From Cognatiluteimonas sedimenti (GTDB lineage Bacteria; Pseudomonadota; Gammaproteobacteria; Xanthomonadales; Xanthomonadaceae), in assembly GCF_022808325.1 (NCBI RefSeq), contig NZ_JALGCL010000001.1, forward strand, positions 37,651 through 101,650: 64,000 bases of DNA. The letters are read 5' to 3'. The position numbers and the translations under genes were made by a program. Shown piece by piece: positions 8,300-18,629 of the stretch (positions are counted from its first letter, which is position 1; each line of letters begins with the position of its first letter). The notes beneath the pieces were generated by a model. It worked only from the letters and a program-made list of their open reading frames with translations, was not told the origin of the DNA and did not search any database.

Positions 8300-11215
8300 A
8301 TGAGCAGGGGGAATAGCAGCGCGGACGTCGTGGAGGTGGCTGGCACGGCGGCCGCGGCGCCGACGCTGGACAGCCTCGCCGGGGCATTGACCGACACCCT
8401 GCCGACGGGGTCGTTCGTGGTCGTGCGCTGGCAGGGCGCGGATGGAGACGGGGTATCGGCGGCGGCGGGTGCATCGATGCGGTTGCGCGCGCATGCCGAG
8501 GCGATCCTGGATGGCCGCCGCCCGCCGCTGTCGGCGACCGAGATCAACGAGTCATGGGACGAACGCGGCACCCGGATCGCGCTGGCCGCGCGGCTGGCGG
8601 AAGCGCTGCCACCGGCTTCGCGCGCGGCCTGGGTGGCGCTGGCACGGCGCACGGTCGCCGCGACCCTGGCGTCGGAGCATGCCCAGGCGCGGATCGAGTC
8701 GCTGCAGAAATCCCAGCGCCTGCAGCAGGCGCTCTACGAGATCGCCGACCTCGCCGGCTCGGGGCTGGAGATGCAGGAAATGCTCGGGCGCATCCACGCC
8801 GTGGTCGGCGGGTTGATGTATGCCGAGAATTTCTACATCGTGCTCTACGACGACGTCCGCGAGAGCGTTCGCTTCCTGTACTTCGCCGATCGCCTCGACC
8901 CCTACGTGGCCGAGCCGGAGGTCGCGATCTCGCTCGACGAGATGCCCAACAGCCTGACCGCCGCGCTGTTGCGCCACGGCCATCCGCTGCTGGGGCCGTC
9001 GGCGCGGCTGCGGCACGAGATGGGCGTGCACCTGGACATCGAGCACGGCCCCGACAGCGCCGACTGGCTGGGGGTGCCGATGCGCCGCGACGACCGCGTC
9101 AGCGGCGCGATCGTGGTGCAGAGCTACGACCATCCGGCCAGCTACAGCGACGAGGACCGGGCACTGCTGGAATACGTGGCCCAGCACATCCTCACCGCGC
9201 TCGACCGCAAGCACGCCCAGGTCGAGCTCGAGCGCCGCGTCGACGAGCGCACGCTGGAGCTGCAGCAGGCCAACCTGGTGCTGCAGGCCGAGATCGTCGA
9301 GCGCCAGCGCGCGGAAAAGCTGCAGCGCGCGCTGTACCGGATCACCGAGCTTTCGGTGACCGCCGGCAGCCTGGAGCACTTCTACGCCGACGTGCACGAG
9401 GTGGTCGGCGAGCTGCTGTACGCGCGCAACTTCTACATCGCGTTGCTGACGCCGGACGGCGAGCAGATCGAGTTCCCGTATTCGGTCGACGAGCGCGATT
9501 CCACCCGCGTCACCCGCAAGATAGGCAAGGGCCTGACCGAGTACGTGATCACGCATGGCGTGGCCCTGCTCGCCGATCGCGCCCGCATCGCCGAACTGGA
9601 AGCGGTCGGCGACGTGCGCAGCCACGGCGCGCTGGCGCATTGCTGGCTCGGCGTGCCGTTGTCGCGCGAGAACACGGTGGTCGGCGCGATCGCGGTGCAG
9701 AGCTATACGTCCGACATCGCCTTCACCCCGAGCGACCAGGAATTGCTGACCTTCGTGGCCCACCACATCGGCGGCGGCCTGGGGCGCAAGCGCGCGCAGG
9801 AGCACCTCAAGGCCGCGCACTCGGAACTGGAATTCCGGGTCGAGGCGCGCACCCAGGAACTGGCCGGCGCCAACCGCGAACTGCGCGCGCAGATCGGCGA
9901 GCGCGTGCGCGCCGAGCAGCGGTTGACCCACCAGGCCCGGCACGATGCCCTGACCGGGCTGCCGAACCGCCCGCAGCTGCTGGAGCGGCTGGACGCGGCG
10001 ATCGAGCGGGCGCGCGGCAGCGCGTCGGGCGCGTTCGCGGTGCTGTTCCTCGACCTCGACCGCTTCAAGCTGATCAACGACAGCATCGGCCACGCCGCCG
10101 GCGACGAGATGCTGGTCGAGATCGGCCGCCGCATCGCCGGCGTGCTTGGCGACGACGGCGTCGTGGCGCGCTTCGGCGGCGACGAATTCGCGATCCTGGC
10201 CGAAGGCGTCGCCGACGGGCCGGCCAGCATCGCGCTGGCGACGCGGATCCTCGAGGCGCTGGGCAAGCCGCTGTGGCTGGGCGGGCGCGAGCTGTTCCCG
10301 TCCGCAAGCATCGGCATCGCGCAATGGCAGCCGCGCTACCGCCTGGGCGAGGAACTGCTGCGCGACGCCGACGCGGCGATGTACCGCGCCAAGGCCGAGG
10401 GAAGGGACCGCAGCGCATTGTTCGACGAGGCGATGCGCGCGCACGCGATCCGGCTGCTGGACCTGGAGGCGGACCTGCGGCGCGCGATCATGGGCGATGC
10501 CTTCGTGCCCCACTTCCAGCCGATCGTGCGCCTGGCCGATGGCGTGGTGGTCGGGCACGAGGCGCTGCTGCGCTGGAACCACGACCTGCACGGCGCGCTG
10601 CCCCCGGGCGAATTCATCGGCGTGGGCGAGGACAGCGGCCTGATCGAGCAGGTCGACTGGTTGATCTACGAGCGCGTGATCGCGTGGCTGCGCGACCAGC
10701 GCGACGGCTACGTGTCGATCAACGTCTCGCCGCGGCATTTCCGTTCCGACGACTTCGCCGAGCGCCTGCTGCGGATGCTCGATGCGGCCGGCGCCGACCC
10801 CCACCGCCTGCGCATCGAGATCACCGAAGTCGCGCTGCTGGACGACGCGCCGCGCGCGCTGCGCATGCTCAACACCCTGCGCGGGCGCGGCGTGCTGGCC
10901 TTGCTGGACGATTTCGGGACCGGCTTCTCGGCGCTGTCGTACCTGCACCGGTTCCCGATCCAGTCGTTGAAGATCGACCGCAGCTTCGTCTCCGGCCTGG
11001 ATGGCGAGACCCGCGCCGAAAGCCTGGCGCTGGTGCGCGCGATCCTTGCGCTGGCCGGGACGCTGGGCATCGACACCATCGGCGAAGGCATCGAGACGCC
11101 CGCGCAGCGCGACATCCTGGTCGAACTGGGCTGTCCGTTCGGCCAGGGCTACCTGTACGGGCATCCGGCCCCGGTCGTCCCCCCGGCGGGCACCACGCAG
11201 CCGGCGCAGGCCTAG
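8300..11215 (+). CDS. GAF-GAF-GGDEF-EAL cyclic di-GMP signalling protein
   Basis: A cytoplasmic protein of 971 residues. Two GAF-like sensor domains occupy about 130-280 and 320-480, each followed by a coiled-coil linker. The diguanylate cyclase domain has an intact GGDEF (626-630) but no obvious RxxD inhibitory site. The phosphodiesterase domain has EAL (754-756), INVSP, EITE, DDFGTG and LKIDRSF, so the key metal and catalytic residues are present. It may therefore both make and degrade c-di-GMP, with the GAF domains choosing. The ATG at 8300 lies 13 bases after the start of a TTATCC -10-like box, so the transcript could have a very short leader. It converges with the aldehyde dehydrogenase gene, overlapping by 4 bases. 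Confidence 0.92.
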   Translation: MSRGNSSADVVEVAGTAAAAPTLDSLAGALTDTLPTGSFVVVRWQGADGDGVSAAAGASMRLRAHAEAILDGRRPPLSATEINESWDERGTRIALAARLAEALPPASRAAWVALARRTVAATLASEHAQARIESLQKSQRLQQALYEIADLAGSGLEMQEMLGRIHAVVGGLMYAENFYIVLYDDVRESVRFLYFADRLDPYVAEPEVAISLDEMPNSLTAALLRHGHPLLGPSARLRHEMGVHLDIEHGPDSADWLGVPMRRDDRVSGAIVVQSYDHPASYSDEDRALLEYVAQHILTALDRKHAQVELERRVDERTLELQQANLVLQAEIVERQRAEKLQRALYRITELSVTAGSLEHFYADVHEVVGELLYARNFYIALLTPDGEQIEFPYSVDERDSTRVTRKIGKGLTEYVITHGVALLADRARIAELEAVGDVRSHGALAHCWLGVPLSRENTVVGAIAVQSYTSDIAFTPSDQELLTFVAHHIGGGLGRKRAQEHLKAAHSELEFRVEARTQELAGANRELRAQIGERVRAEQRLTHQARHDALTGLPNRPQLLERLDAAIERARGSASGAFAVLFLDLDRFKLINDSIGHAAGDEMLVEIGRRIAGVLGDDGVVARFGGDEFAILAEGVADGPASIALATRILEALGKPLWLGGRELFPSASIGIAQWQPRYRLGEELLRDADAAMYRAKAEGRDRSALFDEAMRAHAIRLLDLEADLRRAIMGDAFVPHFQPIVRLADGVVVGHEALLRWNHDLHGALPPGEFIGVGEDSGLIEQVDWLIYERVIAWLRDQRDGYVSINVSPRHFRSDDFAERLLRMLDAAGADPHRLRIEITEVALLDDAPRALRMLNTLRGRGVLALLDDFGTGFSALSYLHRFPIQSLKIDRSFVSGLDGETRAESLALVRAILALAGTLGIDTIGEGIETPAQRDILVELGCPFGQGYLYGHPAPVVPPAGTTQPAQA

Positions 11216-12657
11216 GGATCGCGCAACACCAGCAGCCGCGGTTCGGTCATGTCCGCGATCGCGTAGCGCACCCCTTCGCGACCGATCCCCGATCCCTTGA
11301 CCCCGCCGTAAGGCATGTTGTCGACGCGGAAGCTGGGGATGTCGCCGACGATCACGCCACCAACCTCGAGCCGGTCCCATGCCCGCATGGCGTGCGCGAG
11401 GTCGCCGGTGAACACGCCGGCCTGCAGGCCGAAGTCGCTGTCGTTGACGCGATCCAGGGCATCGTCGAAGTCGCTGAAAGGTTCAAGGCAGGCGACCGGG
11501 CCGAAGGCTTCGCGGCGATACAGATCGCTGTCGTGCGCGACCTTTTCCAGCAGTGTCGCCGGCAACAGGTTGCCCTGGCGGCTGCCGCCGGCAAGCAGCT
11601 TCGCGCCGCCTTTCACCGCCGCGGCGATCCATCCCGCGACGCGCTCTGCCGCCGCCTCGTCGATCATCGGCCCGATGAACACGTCCTCGTCGCGCGGATC
11701 GCCCATGCGCAGCTTGCCGACCGCGGCCTTGAGCTTCTTCTTCAGCCTGTCGTACTGGCTGGCGTGCACGTAGATGCGTTGCACGCCGATGCAACTCTGG
11801 CCGGACTGGTAGTAGGCGCCGGAAACCAGTCGCGCCACGACCTCGTCGAGCGGCCGGCCGGGATCGGCGTCGACGATGCAGGCGGCGTTGCCGCCCAGTT
11901 CCAGCACGACCTTCTTGCGCCCGGCGCGGGCCTTGAGCTCCCAGCCGACCAGCCCGCCGGTGAAGCTCAGCAAGGCGATGCGCTCGTCCTCGACCAGCAG
12001 CCCGGCGTCCTCGTTGGAGCAGGGCAATACCGAGAACGCACCTTTCGGCAGTACCGTCTCCGCCAGCACCTCGGCGATGATCAAGGCGCCGACCGGTGTC
12101 TTCGCAGCGGGTTTGAGCACGAACGGGCAACCGGCCGCGATCGCCGGCGCGACCTTGTGGGCGACCAGGTTGAGCGGGAAGTTGAACGGGGTGATGAAAG
12201 CGCATGCGCCGATCGGCACCCGCTTGACCATGCCGCGGTAGCCGCGGCTGCGTTCGGAGACCTGCAGCTCGATCACCTCGCCGTCGATGCGCGTGGCTCC
12301 GCCCGCGGCGATGCGGAAGGTATCGACCAGGCGGGCGACTTCGCCGCGCGCGTCGCTGATCGGCTTGCCGGCCTCGATGCACAACGCCAGCGCCAGCTCC
12401 TCGCGGCGCTGGTCGAAGCGGCGGACACAATGCTCCAGCACGTCGCGGCGCGCGTCGGGTGGGAACTTCGCCATCGCCCCGCGCGCCCTGTGCGCGGCGA
12501 CGATCGCCTTGCGGACGGTGGCGGCATCGGCGAAGGCGACGCGGGTGGCGCGCTTGCCGGAATACTTGTCCAGTACGTCCAGGTCGGTGTTGGCCGCGAC
12601 CGGCCGGTTGGCCAGGTAGTACGGATAGGACTTCTGCAGCACCTGCGCTTTCGGCAT
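11212..12657 (-). CDS. NAD(P)-dependent aldehyde dehydrogenase family protein
   Basis: A 481-residue cytosolic aldehyde dehydrogenase. The cofactor region (FNFPLNLVAHKVAPAIAAG, LKPAAKTP), the glutamate motif (VLELGGNAA) and the catalytic cysteine (YQSGQSCIGVQRI) are intact. It resembles the subgroup that includes lactaldehyde and non-phosphorylating glyceraldehyde-phosphate dehydrogenases. The substrate is not decidable. A strong AAGGAG lies 7 bases before the ATG at 12657. It stands alone, ending against the c-di-GMP gene. Confidence 0.88.
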   Translation of the reverse strand: MPKAQVLQKSYPYYLANRPVAANTDLDVLDKYSGKRATRVAFADAATVRKAIVAAHRARGAMAKFPPDARRDVLEHCVRRFDQRREELALALCIEAGKPISDARGEVARLVDTFRIAAGGATRIDGEVIELQVSERSRGYRGMVKRVPIGACAFITPFNFPLNLVAHKVAPAIAAGCPFVLKPAAKTPVGALIIAEVLAETVLPKGAFSVLPCSNEDAGLLVEDERIALLSFTGGLVGWELKARAGRKKVVLELGGNAACIVDADPGRPLDEVVARLVSGAYYQSGQSCIGVQRIYVHASQYDRLKKKLKAAVGKLRMGDPRDEDVFIGPMIDEAAAERVAGWIAAAVKGGAKLLAGGSRQGNLLPATLLEKVAHDSDLYRREAFGPVACLEPFSDFDDALDRVNDSDFGLQAGVFTGDLAHAMRAWDRLEVGGVIVGDIPSFRVDNMPYGGVKGSGIGREGVRYAIADMTEPRLLVLRDP

Positions 12658-12800
12658 TGTCGGACTCCTTGGCGCCAGCATTGCGGTTGGCGGGTTAACG
12701 CCGGGTCGTCGGTCCCGCGGTCGCGGCCACGTCGATGCGGCAACGGCTGCGCGGCCCGCGAACGCACCGTGGCACGCGGAAAACCCGGTTCGCGCCGCGC

Positions 12801-14150
12801 CTACGGTTCCCGGGTCGCTCCTTCCACCCGCAGCCGCAGTCGCCCGTCCGATACCCGCGCATCCAGCGCGTCGCCCACGGTCGCGTCCGCCGCGCTGCGC
12901 ACGATGCGGCCGTCCGCGTGTTGCAGGATCGCGTAGCCGCGGGCGACCGTCGCCAGCGGGCTGACCGCAGCCAGCGAGCGCGCCAGCCCGCGCAGGCGCA
13001 ATGCGTCGCTGGCGAGCTTGCGCGCGAGCGCCGCGCGCGGCCGTGGCGCGAGCGCGTCCAGGCGCTCGTGCAGCCTCGCCAGGCGGCGCTTTGGATGCAC
13101 TGCGCGCAGCACCGCATCGGCGTGGCGCAGGCGCGCGGCGTCGCGCTCGCCGCGGCGCTGCCAGGCCGCGCGCAACCGCCGCAGCACCTCGCCCTGGCGC
13201 TGGCGCAGCAGTTGCAGTCGCGCCTGCGGACGCAAGGCATGCAGCCGCAACGCGGCGCGATCGGCGCGCTGCATCGCCTGGCGCAGGCGTTGCCGCTGCA
13301 AGTCAGCCAGGCGCGCCTCGAGGTTGCGCAGGCGCCGGCCGAGGTCCTCGGCGTTGGGGACCAGCAGTTCGGCCGCCGCCGAGGGCGTCGGCGCGCGCAG
13401 GTCGGCGGCGAAGTCGGCAAGGCTGAAGTCCGTCTCGTGGCCGACGGCGGACACCACCGGCACGCCGGATGCGGCGATCGCGCGGGCCAGTTGCTCGTCG
13501 TTGAACGCCCACAGGTCCTCGAGCGAGCCGCCGCCACGGGTCAGCAGCAGCACGTCGAAGCGGCCGCTGGCCGCGGCCCGGCGCAGCAGGGCCGTGATTT
13601 GTGCCGCCGCCGCGGCGCCCTGCACCGGGACCGGCAGGATCTCGACTTCGAGCAGGGGGAAACGTCGCGCCAGCACGCTCAGCACGTCGCGCACCGCGGC
13701 GCCGGACGGTGAGGTGATGACCCCGAGCCGGCGCACGTAGGCGGGCAGGGCGCGCTTGCGTCCCGCGTCGAACAGGCCTTCGGCCGAAAGCCGCGCCTTC
13801 AGTTCCTCGAATGCGCGCCGCAACGCCCCTTCGCCAGCCTCCTCCATGTGGTCGAGCACCAGCTGGTAGTCGCCGCGCGCCTCGTACAGCGTCAGCCGGC
13901 CGCGCGCCAGTACCCGCAGGCCTTCGCGCGGCGCGAACTTCAGCCAGCCGCTCCTGGACTTGAACATCGCGCAGCGGACCTGCGCGCGCGCGTCCTTGAG
14001 GGTGAAGTACAGATGCCCGGACGACGGCCGCGACAGGTTGCCGAGCTCGCCCTCGACCCAGACCAGCGGGAATGCCCCTTCCAGCAGGTCGCGGGCGAGG
14101 GTGTTGAGCTGGCTGGGGGTGAGGATTTCCCCGGTAGGTGCCACGTTCAT
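12801..14150 (-). CDS. xseA: Exodeoxyribonuclease VII large subunit
   Basis: A 449-residue XseA, the catalytic large subunit of exonuclease VII, which degrades single-stranded DNA with the small subunit XseB (not in the window). The N-terminal OB-fold is clear ([25 protein letters not shown] begins it), followed by the catalytic core with [28 protein letters not shown] and the [25 protein letters not shown] motif. A long coiled coil follows, then a C-terminal segment ending [10 protein letters not shown]. The ATG at 14150 gives the usual family length; an upstream extension to 14276 is unsupported. Confidence 0.95.
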   Translation of the reverse strand: MNVAPTGEILTPSQLNTLARDLLEGAFPLVWVEGELGNLSRPSSGHLYFTLKDARAQVRCAMFKSRSGWLKFAPREGLRVLARGRLTLYEARGDYQLVLDHMEEAGEGALRRAFEELKARLSAEGLFDAGRKRALPAYVRRLGVITSPSGAAVRDVLSVLARRFPLLEVEILPVPVQGAAAAAQITALLRRAAASGRFDVLLLTRGGGSLEDLWAFNDEQLARAIAASGVPVVSAVGHETDFSLADFAADLRAPTPSAAAELLVPNAEDLGRRLRNLEARLADLQRQRLRQAMQRADRAALRLHALRPQARLQLLRQRQGEVLRRLRAAWQRRGERDAARLRHADAVLRAVHPKRRLARLHERLDALAPRPRAALARKLASDALRLRGLARSLAAVSPLATVARGYAILQHADGRIVRSAADATVGDALDARVSDGRLRLRVEGATREP

Positions 14151-14313
14151 CGAGGCAGGATAGCGCAGGGCGCGACGAGACCCGCCGGTTGCACCGTCGC
14201 GCAATGCACGGGGCGCCGGCAGTGCAGCCCGGGGCCCGATCGCCCTGGATCCGGCCGCGGCAACCCATGGTCGCATCGCGACGCCGCGCCTGCAGCGCCG
14301 GTCGCAGGCCCCC

Positions 14314-14319
14314 TACAAT
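14314..14319 (+). promoter_or_regulatory. Candidate -10 box of a leaderless ispG transcript
   Basis: TACAAT at 14314-14319 is a good -10 hexamer whose expected transcription start falls on or next to the A of the ispG ATG (14326). No Shine-Dalgarno sequence precedes that ATG. The -35 region is weak. This suggests, but does not show, a leaderless mRNA. Confidence 0.45.
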
Positions 14320-14325
14320 ATCGGC

Positions 14326-15630
14326 ATGAGCATCGCGCCCGACAACCCGCACGATCCCGACCGCGTCCGCAGCCTCACCGAATGGGCCTTCGGCCCGGCG
14401 CCGCGGCGGCGCACGCGCCAGGTGCGCATCGGCCACGTGCGCGTCGGCGGCGACGCGCCGGTGGTGGTGCAGTCGATGACCAACACCGACACCGCCGACA
14501 TCGTTTCCACCGTGAAGCAGGTCGGCGAGTTGTGGCGCGCCGGTTCCGAACTGGTGCGGGTGACGGTCAACACCCCGGAGGCCGCGGCCGCGGTCCCCAG
14601 GATCGTCGACCGCCTGCTGATGATGGGCGTGGACGTGCCGGTGGTCGGCGACTTCCATTACAACGGCCACCAGCTGCTGGCCAACGAGCCGGCCTGCGCC
14701 GAGGCGCTGGCCAAGTACCGGATCAATCCCGGCAACGTCGGCTTCGGCAGGAAGCGCGACACGCAGTTCGCGCAGATGATCGAATTCGCGGTCCGCCATG
14801 CCAAGCCGGTGCGGATCGGCGTCAACTGGGGCTCGCTCGACCAGGCGCTGGCGGCGCGGTTGATGGACGAGAACCACCAGCGCGCCGAGCCCTGGGAGGC
14901 GGCGCGGGTGCTGCGCGAGGCGCTGATCCGCTCGGCGCTGGATTCGGCGCAGCGCGCGGTCGAACTCGGGCTGCCGGCCCACCGCATCGTGCTGTCGTGC
15001 AAGGTCAGCGGCGTGCAGGAACTGATCGCGGTCTACCGCGACCTGGCGCGGCGTTCGGACTTCGCGCTGCACCTTGGCCTGACCGAAGCCGGCATCGGCA
15101 GCAAGGGCATCGTCGCTTCCAGCGCGGCGCTGGCGATACTGCTGCAGGAGGGCATCGGCGACACCATCCGCATCTCGCTGACGCCGGAGCCCGGCGCGCC
15201 GCGCACGCAGGAAGTGGTGGTCGCGCAGGAACTGCTGCAGACCATGGGCCTGCGCGCGTTCACGCCGATGGTGACGGCCTGCCCGGGCTGCGGCCGCACC
15301 ACCTCCGAGTTCTTCCAGGAACTCGCGCAACGCGTGCAGGAACACGTGCGCGCGAAGATGCCGGAATGGAAGATCAGCCATCCCGGCGCTGAAAACCTGA
15401 CCCTGGCGGTGATGGGCTGCGTGGTCAACGGCCCCGGCGAATCGCGCCACGCCAACATCGGCATTTCGCTGCCCGGCACCGGCGAGGCGCCGGCGGCGCC
15501 GGTGTTCGTCGATGGTGAAAAGACCGTCACCCTGCGTGGCGATAGCATCGCGGCGGATTTCGTCTCGATCATCGATGACTATGTCGAACGCAGGTACGGG
15601 CAGGCCGACGCCACCACGCACGCCGGCTGA
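14326..15630 (+). CDS. ispG: 4-hydroxy-3-methylbut-2-enyl diphosphate synthase
   Basis: A 434-residue IspG (GcpE), the [4Fe-4S] enzyme that turns methylerythritol cyclodiphosphate into HMBPP in the isoprenoid pathway. The N-terminal TIM barrel has VQSMTNTDT and [10 protein letters not shown]; the C-terminal iron-sulfur module has CPGCGRT and [10 protein letters not shown], giving the cluster cysteines. Length matches gammaproteobacterial IspG. The start is the first ATG after a TACAAT box; there is no ribosome-binding site. The following PAP2 gene begins inside its 3' end. Confidence 0.96.
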   Translation: MSIAPDNPHDPDRVRSLTEWAFGPAPRRRTRQVRIGHVRVGGDAPVVVQSMTNTDTADIVSTVKQVGELWRAGSELVRVTVNTPEAAAAVPRIVDRLLMMGVDVPVVGDFHYNGHQLLANEPACAEALAKYRINPGNVGFGRKRDTQFAQMIEFAVRHAKPVRIGVNWGSLDQALAARLMDENHQRAEPWEAARVLREALIRSALDSAQRAVELGLPAHRIVLSCKVSGVQELIAVYRDLARRSDFALHLGLTEAGIGSKGIVASSAALAILLQEGIGDTIRISLTPEPGAPRTQEVVVAQELLQTMGLRAFTPMVTACPGCGRTTSEFFQELAQRVQEHVRAKMPEWKISHPGAENLTLAVMGCVVNGPGESRHANIGISLPGTGEAPAAPVFVDGEKTVTLRGDSIAADFVSIIDDYVERRYGQADATTHAG

Positions 15631-16315
15631 GGCCAGGCAGGCCATCCGCCAAGAGGCGCGCTTCGGCGCGGCCTTCCTGCGCGTGCATGGCTGGCGCCTG
15701 CTGCTGGTGTTCGTTGGCCTGGCGCTGCCCCTGTGGGCTTTCGGCGCACTGGTCGAGGACCTGCACGAAGGCGAAGCGTTCTTCTTCGACGAGCCGATCC
15801 TGCGGTTTTCCCACGACATGGCCAGCGCGGGCTTCGACCACGCGTTCGTGGCGATGTCGGCCCTGGGCTACGCCTGGGGCGTGGTGCCCGTGGACGTGTT
15901 GCTGGTGCTGGCGCTGGCGTGGCGGCGGCGCTTCCGCGAAGGCCTGTTCGCGGGCATCGCCATCGTCGGTTCGCTGCTGCTCAACGTCACCGCCAAGCAC
16001 GTGTTTGCGCGCGCGCGCCCGGACCTGTGGACGTCGATCGCGCCGGAGTCCACCTACAGCTTCCCCAGCGGCCACGCCATGGGCTCGATCACGCTGGCGT
16101 GGGTCGTGGTGCTGCTGTGCTGGCATACGCGCTGGCGCTGGCCGGCGACGGGCGCCGCCGTCGTGTTCACGGGACTGGTCGGGTTGTCGCGGGTCTACCT
16201 GGGCGTGCATTACCCGTCCGACGTCCTCGCCGGCTGGGCGGCGGCGTCGACCTGGACGGTCGGTGTCTACCTGTTGGTGTTCCGCGCCGGCGCGCGGCCT
16301 TGGCGTCCGGCCTGA
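15575..16315 (+). CDS. PAP2-family membrane phosphatase
   Basis: A protein of about 246 residues with five to six membrane helices and the three-part PAP2 active site: [16 protein letters not shown] and [12 protein letters not shown]. Family members dephosphorylate lipid phosphates such as undecaprenyl or phosphatidylglycerol phosphate on the periplasmic face. It starts within ispG, at ATG 15575 or, two codons later, ATG 15581; neither has a clear ribosome-binding site, so it probably depends on ispG translation. Since ispG makes isoprenoid precursors, a role on undecaprenyl pyrophosphate is attractive but only inference. Confidence 0.85.
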   Translation: MTMSNAGTGRPTPPRTPAEARQAIRQEARFGAAFLRVHGWRLLLVFVGLALPLWAFGALVEDLHEGEAFFFDEPILRFSHDMASAGFDHAFVAMSALGYAWGVVPVDVLLVLALAWRRRFREGLFAGIAIVGSLLLNVTAKHVFARARPDLWTSIAPESTYSFPSGHAMGSITLAWVVVLLCWHTRWRWPATGAAVVFTGLVGLSRVYLGVHYPSDVLAGWAAASTWTVGVYLLVFRAGARPWRPA

Positions 16316-16423
16316 GGAAACCCTGGCCGCAGCGGTCGCCGACGTCGCGCTTGCGCAGTTCGCCCACGGCGCGGGACAGGGCGATATCGACTGCGGGCGA
16401 CGCCAGGTTGCCGTGCCCGTGCC

Positions 16424-17062
16424 TCAACCGCCGTTGCCCCAGGCGCGCTCGCGTTCCTGCTGCAGGCGCTGGCGCAGGTACTGGTCGCGGGTCAGGCCGC
16501 CGGGGATCGTCTCCATCGCCAGCACCTCGGCCACCACGATGCGTTCGCGCGCCTTGTACCGCTGCATGCGCGGATCGGCGCGCTGCCGGGCCGCCCAGGC
16601 CGCTTCCCGGCGCTCGGCGTCCTTGCGGTAAGCCTCGGCCAGCGTGGCCAGGCGGCGCGCCTGGTCCGCATCGCTGCCAGGCATTGCCTGCACCATGGCC
16701 ACGCGCAACAGCATCGCCTCGCCGGCGGACAGCTCGCGCGTGCGTTCGCGTTCGGTGATCTGCGTTTCCAGCACGTCCGCGCGCTGCGCGCGTTCGAACG
16801 CCGGGAGCGCCGCGGCGGTGCGCAGGAATTCGCGCGCTTCCCGCGAGAAGCGTTGCTGTTCCTGCCAGTGGCGCACCTGCGGCGACTGCAGCAGCCGGGC
16901 CCGCGCGCGGTCGGGCGCCGCGGGCGGCGCGCCGGCGCTTGCGTCCGGGACGTCGGCGTCTTCGTGCCGGCCGCCGCAGCCAGCGGCGAGCAGCAACATG
17001 CCGGCCGCGAGCGCGATGGCGGTTGCGCTGCGGCGATGGCGATCCGGGCAGGCGCAGGCCAT
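16424..17062 (-). CDS. Predicted lipoprotein, helical, unknown function
   Basis: A 212-residue protein with a lipoprotein signal (LLLAAGC, lipidated Cys29) and a highly charged, Arg/Glu/Gln-rich helical remainder from about residue 55. I do not recognise a family. It starts 3 bases after the stop of the pectinacetylesterase-like gene and is surely in the same operon. The helical, charged body resembles periplasmic chaperones such as lipase foldases in composition, so it might help fold or secrete its neighbour; this is a guess from context. The roughly 110 bases between its end and the PAP2 gene show no gene. Confidence 0.75.
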   Translation of the reverse strand: MACACPDRHRRSATAIALAAGMLLLAAGCGGRHEDADVPDASAGAPPAAPDRARARLLQSPQVRHWQEQQRFSREAREFLRTAAALPAFERAQRADVLETQITERERTRELSAGEAMLLRVAMVQAMPGSDADQARRLATLAEAYRKDAERREAAWAARQRADPRMQRYKARERIVVAEVLAMETIPGGLTRDQYLRQRLQQERERAWGNGG

Positions 17063-17065
17063 GCC

Positions 17066-18475
17066 TCAGCCCAGCACGTGGTCGACCAGCCAGTACAGCA
17101 GGTTGAAGGGCTTGTCGCGGTCCTGCGCGTCGCTGTCCTCGCTGGCGTCGAGCACGTCGCCATGGCCGTCGAGGACGCTGTCGATGAAATCCGAAAGTTC
17201 CAGTGCCTGCGCCTGCACGTCGCCGTTCTGGAAATCGACGATGGTGGTGCAATGGCTCTCGTTGAGCGAGCGGTACTGCGGGAAGTAGCCACCTACATTG
17301 CCAAGCCCGTCGAGCAGGGCGGTCAGGCGCGTGGTGTCCTGCGCCCATTTGGCATGGAGCAGCGCTTCCCTCGTCGCCTGGTCGGGCGCGTTTTCGATCT
17401 CCGGGAAGAAGCGCTCGTAGGAATAGGCGGAGTAGTTGAGGTCCTGCCAGAAGTGGGCATGGCCCATGCGGTCGCGCGGGAACCGCGCCGACAGCGCCGG
17501 ATAGATCGAGCCCAGCTGGTCGAGGTCGAACCCGGGCATTTCCGCCGCCAGCGTCTGCAACGGGCCGGAGGGCGCGTCCAGGCCCCAGACCACGCGGATG
17601 TGCTCCTGCAAGGGCAGTTGCGGGTATTGCTCCGGGTCGCTGCCGCGCGGGGCTTCGAAAATCGGGCCGGAATCGTCCAGCAGGTAGCCGTAGCTCGGAG
17701 CCAGGTCGCGGCGCAGCACGGCATAGTTGGTCAGGCTGCCGGCGCCGCCGGCGCTGCAACCGGCGGACAACATCTGGGTGGGCCGTGGCAGGTTGTCCTT
17801 GAGCCAGGCCACCACCGCGCGGTTGTTGCGCAGGCCGTTGTGGTGCCAGACCAGGGGTTCTTCCGCGTCGTCCGGGTCGTCGTACACCGAGACGCGGTCG
17901 CCGCTGTAGATGTCGCCCGTGCAATAGGGAACGTACACCAGGTTCCATTGCTGCGTCTTGACCGCATCGAACGGGGTGACGCGGGTGATGAAGGGGGTGA
18001 CCATCCGCGCCGCCGGATTGGCGATGCTCATGTAGTCGTCGGGTATGCCGTCGGGATTGCGTGCGCCGCGAACGCCGTCCCGGCCGCTGCAGCTGGCGTA
18101 GTCCCAGCAGGCGCCACCGCCTTCCATGTACACCAGGGTGTTGCGCGTGCCGGGCACGCGGTTGACGAAGAACTTGTACGGCGAGCCGTTGCCGCAGGTG
18201 GCGCCGGTTTCCGGCGCGAGCTGCACCGTCTGCCACTCGCCGTAGTCGCCCGGCACGAAGCCGTCGTCGAAACCGGCGGGATTGGACAGCAGCGGATACG
18301 GGCCCTGGCGCTGTTCGGGCGTCACCGGGCTGTCCGCGGGTGGCGGATTGACCAGGTTCTGCAGGGTTTGCCAGTAGCCGTAGTCGCCTGCCTCGGCATG
18401 CAATGCCAGCGAGACCGCGGCGGCGACGGCGGCGAGGGCGACGGCGGTTGCGACGGGACGGCGTTGCCTGGCCAT
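17066..18475 (-). CDS. Secreted pectinacetylesterase-like serine hydrolase
   Basis: A 469-residue exported protein of the pectinacetylesterase/Notum-like alpha/beta-hydrolase family. A Sec signal peptide covers about 1-28. The family features seen are YMEGGGACWDYASC (oxyanion region with Cys), VYVPYCTGDIYSG, the nucleophile elbow GCSAGG (Ser241) and DDSGP. Several cysteines suggest disulfides, consistent with secretion. The family deacetylates polysaccharides in plants and removes lipids in Notum; the bacterial substrate is unknown. The ATG at 18475 has AAGGA a few bases upstream. A lipoprotein gene follows after 3 bases. Confidence 0.8.
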   Translation of the reverse strand: MARQRRPVATAVALAAVAAAVSLALHAEAGDYGYWQTLQNLVNPPPADSPVTPEQRQGPYPLLSNPAGFDDGFVPGDYGEWQTVQLAPETGATCGNGSPYKFFVNRVPGTRNTLVYMEGGGACWDYASCSGRDGVRGARNPDGIPDDYMSIANPAARMVTPFITRVTPFDAVKTQQWNLVYVPYCTGDIYSGDRVSVYDDPDDAEEPLVWHHNGLRNNRAVVAWLKDNLPRPTQMLSAGCSAGGAGSLTNYAVLRRDLAPSYGYLLDDSGPIFEAPRGSDPEQYPQLPLQEHIRVVWGLDAPSGPLQTLAAEMPGFDLDQLGSIYPALSARFPRDRMGHAHFWQDLNYSAYSYERFFPEIENAPDQATREALLHAKWAQDTTRLTALLDGLGNVGGYFPQYRSLNESHCTTIVDFQNGDVQAQALELSDFIDSVLDGHGDVLDASEDSDAQDRDKPFNLLYWLVDHVLG

Positions 18476-18629
18476 GGGCTTGTCCTTGTCGAGTCGACGC
18501 GGCATGGGCGCGGCCCGTCGGTGGTGCACGGGCCGCTGCCGCGTTCGGGCTTCGGATGTGCAGATACACCCCGGCCGTGCATGGGTCAAGTGCGCCCGTT
18601 GGGGGCGATTCGGGAAGCCCGGGCGGCGG

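Noticed and set aside
16316..16423. Possible extra coding remnant on the minus strand between the lipoprotein and PAP2 genes
   Set aside because: A short stretch reads like a protein end (ALSRAVGELRKRDVG) but has no start, no neighbours in frame and no recognised family.
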